Origin: Lasiodiplodia sp. COLG20
Taxonomy: Eukaryota; Ascomycota; Dothideomycetes; Botryosphaeriales; Botryosphaeriaceae
Reading direction: 5' to 3'
Assembly (NCBI GenBank): GCA_009801085.1
Contig: VNWV01000008.1
Location: forward strand, 1,550,001 to 1,614,000
DNA: 64,000 nt
Both the position numbers and the translations under genes were made by a program. Shown piece by piece: positions 58,162 to 64,000 of the stretch (the first letter of the stretch is position 1; each line of letters begins with the position of its first letter). The notes beneath the pieces are model-generated. The model was not told the origin of the DNA. It ran no database searches and was given only the letters and a program-made list of their open reading frames with translations.

Positions 58162-59126
58162 GGTCGGACGGCAGAAAAAGTAGGCGGTGCTGTCGTTGAG
58201 TCGATGGCGGCGTGAAAGCGCGCGGTGACCAGTGTAGATTGAGACCAAATTCTCGCCGTGCCGTGACTCATCAGCGAGCACCTGTGTCGAGGGCGCGGGA
58301 AAGTTGTCGTTGCTGTGGTCTCGGTGGCGGAAGAAGCTCACAAGACCGGCAGTTCGGGTGACGGTTGCGACTGCGCCGGCAGCTGGCGACGAGACATTGA
58401 CGTCGCGGAAGGCAGTACCCAGTGGGCGCACGGAGCGAGGACAGGAGCTGTTCTCACCCGAAGATCTTGCACTACCTAGTAGTGTTTCGTTTGGGGGAAG
58501 AGCAGGGCAGAGCTGTCTCGTCAAACGTCGATCGGGCGCAAAAGCAGCGGACGCGAAAACGCGACGTCACGACAGGGTCCATGCTCCACCCACCTTAGCG
58601 CTGTCGGCCCGAAGTTTATCCGGGCTGGCTCAGATACGCCTCATGCCCTCCTTAGCGATTCACCCCTTGTGTTTCATTACCCGGTGCTTCTAGCGCGCAC
58701 CGCTCCACGGTCCGCTCGCCTATTGGATGGCTACCTCGCAACCACCGCGTACAGGTGAACACACCCGAATCAACACCATAAGAGTCTGGTCGCTCACATG
58801 CATACTTTCGCAGAATACAGCTTCTCATATATAACGCCATTTCTAGAAGTCCTCATAAACTCGTAGCTCATCTAAAGCCAAGCACCCTGTTGCATTCTCC
58901 CATGTCCAGCCAATGCATGCGTGATCAGAGAGGGGGGGAAGATTGCAGCAGCGCCGCTGGCTATGCTAGTCCCTGTATGCGGCCCGAGGCGCCTCAGGAA
59001 CTGCGTGTACTTGCTCGGGGATGTCTAATTTCTACGTTCACATGCGCAAAGCATACTACAGCTACGCAAAGGGGGTACTCGTACAAACACATCGTGAAGG
59101 AAACGCCTAGTCTGAGCCTCGAGAGC
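58162..59126. other. Intergenic, glycosylase promoter and tps 3' side
   Basis: Bases 58162–58524 extend the glycosylase frame but look like leader. From 58525 to 59126 no gene was recognised. Confidence 0.45.
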
Positions 59127-59127
59127 C

Positions 59128-62029
59128 TTAGTCTGAGAGCTTGGCCAGTTTCTGGAGGACCGACAGCAGACCTGTACGCGTGTCAATTCTCGCCGTGGAG
59201 GTTAGGGTAATGCTTAACTCACCGGTGGTGCCTTGGGTCAGCGTTGCCATGGCTTCCGTGTTCCTGGTGCCGACACTGACGGTCGTCACGTCCCTGATTA
59301 CACCAGTAGTAGCAAGCTTGTTCGCCCACCGGAAGATCACCTCGTCCTCGCGATCGTCGCCTGCAACGAGGAGAAAGTCGGCCGGAGAGCTTGCTCCCTT
59401 GTCGAGGTTGTTCTTGTGGAGCTTATTGAAAATGTGCGTCGCCGCGCTACCCTTGCTCCAGTCGAGCGGCTCAATGAGGATGCTCTTGTCGATTGGTACA
59501 GCATGAACGTGGGCCGACTCACACACGTCGTTGATGTGGGTTGCACACTCTCCTGCCTGAGTCGCAGCAGCATCGAAGTCATCTGCTTTATCGTAGTGGA
59601 AGAACAAAGAACAGTGACGCTCCTCGAGCCAACTCCCCTCGACCCGCTCCTGGTAGTATTGGAGAATGCCCTTGACGCTGTCCTTCCACTCATCAACCTT
59701 GGACGTGTCGGCGAACGCCGTCCAGCCGTCTTTGCCAAATTCGCGCACGAAGCACCCGTTTTCAGCAATAATTCCCAGACCGGGCACGCGGCTAAACAGA
59801 CGCTCCAGTTCCTCTGGAGTACGGCCACTCATGACGTAGACAATGTTCTTGTCGTCCATCAAAATCTCGTTCAGAGCATCAATGACGCGTTGTGGACTAG
59901 TCATGATGATGCTTGTCGGAGAACCGTAAGACGCGAGCGTGCCCTCGTAATCCAGAATGAAGATGCGGCGTTGGGATCTCTTGTACTTCTCGCACACCTG
60001 GTGGACCGAGAGACGGGGAATCGACATGGTGTCGCGCATGAAATGTTCCTCGTGGACTCTGGCAAGGGTTTTGGTCAACGTCGTGCACCAGTACTCGCCC
60101 GTATGATGCATCACGACGTTGCGGAGTCTGATATATCTCCGCTCCTTCTCGTCCGGATCCATCTCCAGTGCCGTCTTGATGGCCTCGGCACACTTCTGGT
60201 AGTCCCAAGGGTTGACCGAGAGCTCGTGGCCGTTGAAGATGGATGCACTGCCGGTGAATTCGCTGAGAATCAGCGGCCCACATTTCTTCTCGCTGGCTTT
60301 GCCATCCTGGCAGGCGATGTACTCGTGCGCCGTCAGGTTCATGCCCTCGCGGAGACTCGTGATCATCAAGGCATCGGCTACGGATAGCAAGGCCAAATAC
60401 TGAGAGAAGGAGATGTCCTGCCTTAGGAACACAAGCGGCTGGTGGGCCAGAGTCGAGTGGGTTGACTCGATGCGGGTGACAATATCCGAAACAGTCATGG
60501 CCAATTCAGAGTTTTCGGTAGTTGACGTGGCAACTTGGATCATGACGACCTTGATCGAGACGTGTCAATAGCAACTGAACTCAGGGCGCCGAGGTTGGAG
60601 TTGGGTTCTCACCTTTTCGCGGTATTCTGGGTACTTGTTGAGGAAGAGCTCGAAAGCCAGCAACTTCTGCCGGACACCACGCACGGCATCCAACTTGTCG
60701 CGAGCAACGATGAGCTGTTTGCCCTTGTATCGGTCCTGCATGACTTCAATCCACTCCTTAACGCTTGGATCTTCGCGAGCAGCTTCCAGACCCTTGGGGT
60801 CGATGCCAATGGGCAGCCAAGCTACGTTGACAAAACGGTTTTCTAGCTGGACGCCATCATTGGTAGCCTCGACAACAAGAATGCGACTGCAAGTCTGAAG
60901 GAAATGATGTGCGTATTCACGCGACTGGAAGGCGACGAGATTTGCGCCGAGCATTCCTTCCAGGAGTTGCTTTCGCACAGCCAAGCATCGGAAGACCTCG
61001 GACGACGGGAAGGCCGTGTGCATGAAAAATCCGATCTGGGCATCAGGTAGCTTCTTCCTGACCATGCCGGGGACAAGCAGGAGGTGATAGTCGTGGATCC
61101 AGATGATGTCGCCCCGCTTGTAGCTCTTGACGATCTTGTCCGCGAAAGCCTGGTTGACGTGCTCGTAGTAGATCCATGAATGATCCTCATAAGCCTTACT
61201 CTTGGGGTGGTCGGGAATCTGATAGTGGAAGACGGGCCAGAGGATGGTCTTGCAGTAGTGGGCATAGTGACCGTCGAAGTCGTTATCATCGACCCACACA
61301 GCGAGGGCATCGTACTCGGACTCAAGTTTGTCATAGATCTCGTCCTTCTTGTGGTCGTCGAGCGCGTCGGTAGGGAAGCCTACGGTGCCAACCCAAAAGA
61401 CGTCTTCCATGGTGCCAGCATTGATGGCGGCACGAACGGCATTCGCTAGGCCGCCGTTGCCTTGAACGGCCGGCTCGACAGTCCAGTCCGAAGACCAGCG
61501 CTGCCGGGAGCCACTGGAGTCTCGGGAAATGCTGCTTATGCTCGCCCTCTTGGGCGACCGGCGCGACTTGCGCTGAAGTAGACCGTCCTGCTGCTTCGAG
61601 TATTTCAAGATGTCGTCGGGCGGCGGCGCAGCGGCGCGCGAGCGCGGCTGGTTGAAGAAAAGCCCACTTCCCCACTCGGGGACGTGGGCGTCGCTGCGAA
61701 CAAGCGATCTGGGGTCATGTGGTTTCGGGAAGTGGGTTTGGACGCTTGGTTGGACCTGAGCGAAGAACTCGTCGTGTCGAGCGCTGGCAGAGGGGGTGGC
61801 AGGCGGTGTGGGCTGGGCGAAGAGACTGGCTTTTTGCTCCTTTAGGTCGGGGTTGCTGTCCATGCGCGTCACGGCGCGAGGCGGCGGGCTTGGGCGGCGG
61901 CTGGCTGGCGACGGCAGCTCATGGAAATCAATGGTATATGGGAGGAAGCTGCGGGATGGCGTGAGCCGTGAAGCTGCGCAGAAGCACAGAGAGAGGCATT
62001 GCTTACAGCGACACCACGAAAGTCGGCAT
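59128..62029 (-). CDS. Trehalose synthase complex regulatory subunit (Tps3/Tsl1-like)
   Basis: Exons 62029–62007 (23 nt), 61948–60613, 60549–59223 and 59171–59128 give 909 residues. The tiny first exon codes MPTFVVSL, which joins FLPYTIDFHELP, the conserved N-terminus of the family. The TPS-like domain has VFWVGTVGFPTDAL, IIWIHDYHLLLVPGMVRKKL and REGMNLTAHEYIACQ, where active synthases usually have RDGMN. The TPP-like HAD domain has FILDYEGTLASYG, with Glu in place of the second catalytic Asp. Both changes mark the non-catalytic Tps3/Tsl1 subunits that stabilise and regulate the Tps1–Tps2 complex. Trehalose is a stress protectant and spore reserve. Confidence 0.9.
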
Positions 62030-64000
62030 TGTGGATGCGGACGGGCAACTCTGGCCCAGGTGACAGTTGAGGAAGAAAGCGGCGGATCAGGTGTTGAAGG
62101 CGAGAGGTCAGGCGAGGAAGAAGGCGGTTGAGCAGCGGGTGGGGCGGGAGGGAAAAGGCAATTGAAGAGGCCGGGGTGGAGGCGGTTGGCAGGGTGAGCG
62201 GGCAGGTCGAGCAGAAGGATGGAATCCAGCAAGCAAGAAAGAGCGCGGCGTCGTTGCTTCTCACTTTCGTCACGGGTGGCCCGAGCGAGGCCAACCTAAA
62301 AACAACGTTTGGGGGTGGCAGGGGTGTGGCGCGCCGGTGCTACCTGCAGTCGAGGCCTCGTCGCAGCCCGCGGCAGCCCTGACGCGGCGCGGCATCAACA
62401 TGACGCAGTGCGTCGCACGCGGCGTGAGACGGCCGGTGGGCGAGAGACGGCAAGGCTCCGATTCCAGATCGCCAGGCACGCCTGCGTGCCGGGCTCCCGC
62501 ATCCCGATGCCACTTTCCCATGCCATGCTGCCCGCCGCCCGCAATTTTCGCATCCTTGGAGGCATGCGATTCCCGCCAGCGTGACACGTCTGTCGCGGCG
62601 CCCACGTGCGTCGGTGCGCCTCTGCTTTCCGCGCGCTTCTGTCCCGCACCGCAGCCGACCTTTCGAGAAGCTTCATGTCCGAGCACACGTGGAGAGTCGG
62701 CGCATTTCTGGCTGCATCCGGCATCGCATCGACGATGGAAACTGTCTTTCTTTCGGGCGTGGCGAAGAAAAGCAGGACCTCTGTCGTTTGCTGCATTGCG
62801 TCAGAGCAAGGGCACCGCTTCCTCAGATGTCAACCGTCCATCGAAGGGCAGCAGTCATCTGGCCACGCTGTGCGCTGCCACCTGTCAGGCCCCTGCCAAA
62901 CGCCCCCTCGCCACTTGTGACGTTCCAGCAAGCAGTGAGAGTTGAACGGCTTTTATTGTGAACCAACGAGCCGGATCATTACCGGCGAAGTCGACTGGAG
63001 CACTATGGACTCGGAACCCCTGGAGGAATGTGTTTCAGAACAGCACGCTGTTGGCGCTACGTTCCGATAATTGGTAGGGCCCACTGCCTGCATCGCCCCT
63101 CGGGACAGGCCATTACGGAGGCACCGCGCGGGCCCCATCCTACTACTGTGACCACACCGGGTATTTACAGCCTTATTCGCATTCGAAAAGTTGTGACGAG
63201 GCAAGATCCATCCCGGTTTGCCCACGCGACGGCTTCGTGGAACGGGGCGTCACCCTCCGCGTGAAACAAGGCCGTTCGCCCAAATGTGTTCTTTTGTCAA
63301 AATCGGCCTAGAGTCCTCGATTGGCTGACGAAAGTAACCTTTGTATACGCAATTCTCGACAGTGTCATCTCGCAGTAGTCTGGGTCACAAAGGCCCCCCT
63401 CAGCTCAGTCATCCGGGCATTCCGTCCAAGGCAGAGGCGTACGGAACCACCAGTCGTAATGCTGGACGGAATTACACCATGTAACACACATAACACAGCG
63501 AGATCCTGTTTTTTTTTTTTTTTCGCCAAATCCTTGCGCCCTGCCTCACCAACCTACAATACCAAGCTGCGCCACGCTGACATATTGGCCAGAATTACTA
63601 CGGTTACTCAACTGACATCACAAGAAGCTCCAAATACCCAGCCAGCTGAAGCAACTGGGACGCTCCAGTTGGATTCCCCTTCCTGGGTCCTCCTTCTGCC
63701 ACCATCAAGTCGGACAGCGTAACATCTCGGCCAACCCGCCAACTTCCACGTGCTCGTACCTGGTTTGTTGGTCGCACCAATGTGTATATATTTAGTTTCG
63801 TATGACCTACGTAATCCTCGATCGAACAATCTTCATCAGATGACCCTCTCCCTCGCAACTTGATCAACCAAAATTAAGATATCTTTCAGTCAAGGGCCAA
63901 CGCCAAATATCGGCAATAGGTGGCACCAGTTGATCATTCAGGCACCCATCGGACACGATAAATAAAGGCGACGCCATCACTACTCAGACCCAGCCGTAGC
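62030..64000. other. Terminal intergenic region, no gene recognised
   Basis: This starts with the promoter side of the tps gene. Frames at 62128–62945 overlap on both strands and show no family resemblance. A T15 run lies at 63509–63523. The last 500 bp are AT-richer and hold only short frames. Confidence 0.45.

Noticed and set aside
1..64000. Secondary-metabolite gene cluster around the DHA2 pump and Zn2Cys6 factor
   Set aside because: No PKS, NRPS, terpene synthase or P450 is present, and the pump and the factor are more than 20 kb apart.
1..64000. tRNA, rRNA or CRISPR features
   Set aside because: No A-box/B-box pair, rRNA core or spaced repeat array was found by eye. A tRNAscan-SE run would be needed to exclude a tRNA fully.

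Overview
The window is eukaryotic nuclear DNA from a filamentous ascomycete (Pezizomycotina). Genes are split by short GT–AG introns of about 50–100 nt, often with a CTGAC/CTGAT branch site. Coding DNA is GC-rich and gene-free stretches are more AT-rich. The gene content is typical of moulds: a NACHT–ankyrin NLR, a Zn2Cys6 regulator, DHA2 and ACS family transporters, GPI-anchored surface proteins and a Cu-only surface superoxide dismutase. A Dothideomycete is my guess, but the sequence does not prove it. There is no operon, CRISPR array or prokaryotic signal.

Layout. 1–2933: NLR with ankyrin repeats, cut by the left edge, then a GGT microsatellite and a repeat-bearing AT-rich gap. 4.4–8.8 kb: GPI-anchored Cu-only SOD (-) and a lactose-permease-like sugar transporter (-). 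9.3–10.9 kb: a SNF2-like helicase relic with in-frame TAG stops. 11.9–17.3 kb: Lyc1-like lysine acetyltransferase (-) and an RBR ubiquitin ligase (+), with palindromic repeats on either side of the ligase. 18.2–24.9 kb: Rev7 (-), importin Kap114 (+), and a single-pass membrane protein (+). 25.2–28.5 kb: broken alcohol dehydrogenase and a Zn2Cys6 factor (-). 29.3–34.4 kb: unknown protein (+), branched-chain keto acid dehydrogenase E2 (-), small two-TM protein (+), Fe-type alcohol dehydrogenase (+). 35.1–41.5 kb: ACS-family transporter (-), glycerol-3-phosphate dehydrogenase (-), DUF7707-like GPI protein (-). 43.3–51.3 kb: LYAR homologue (-), Erv2-like oxidase (-), branched-chain aminotransferase (+), DHA2 efflux pump (+). 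52.4–62.0 kb: a 1910-residue protein with an MBD4-like DNA glycosylase domain (-) and a Tps3/Tsl1-like trehalose synthase subunit (-). 62.0–64.0 kb: no gene recognised.

Most genes are unrelated housekeeping or accessory loci rather than one cluster. Some functional links exist. The aminotransferase and the E2 enzyme act in successive steps of branched-chain amino acid breakdown. Gpd1 and the trehalose complex subunit both belong to osmo- and stress metabolism. Rev7 and the MBD4-like glycosylase are both DNA repair proteins. I see no secondary-metabolite core enzyme.

The least explained structures are three items. First, a family of short palindromic elements, with one perfect 35-bp inverted repeat, one near-perfect copy, one decayed copy and further possible relics, all between genes. 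Second, the SNF2-like relic, whose frame is broken only by TAG codons, as repeat-induced point mutation would do. Third, an in-frame mitochondrial-type leader upstream of the usual Gpd1 start. All exon structures were read by eye from splice consensus and family conservation; no search was run.
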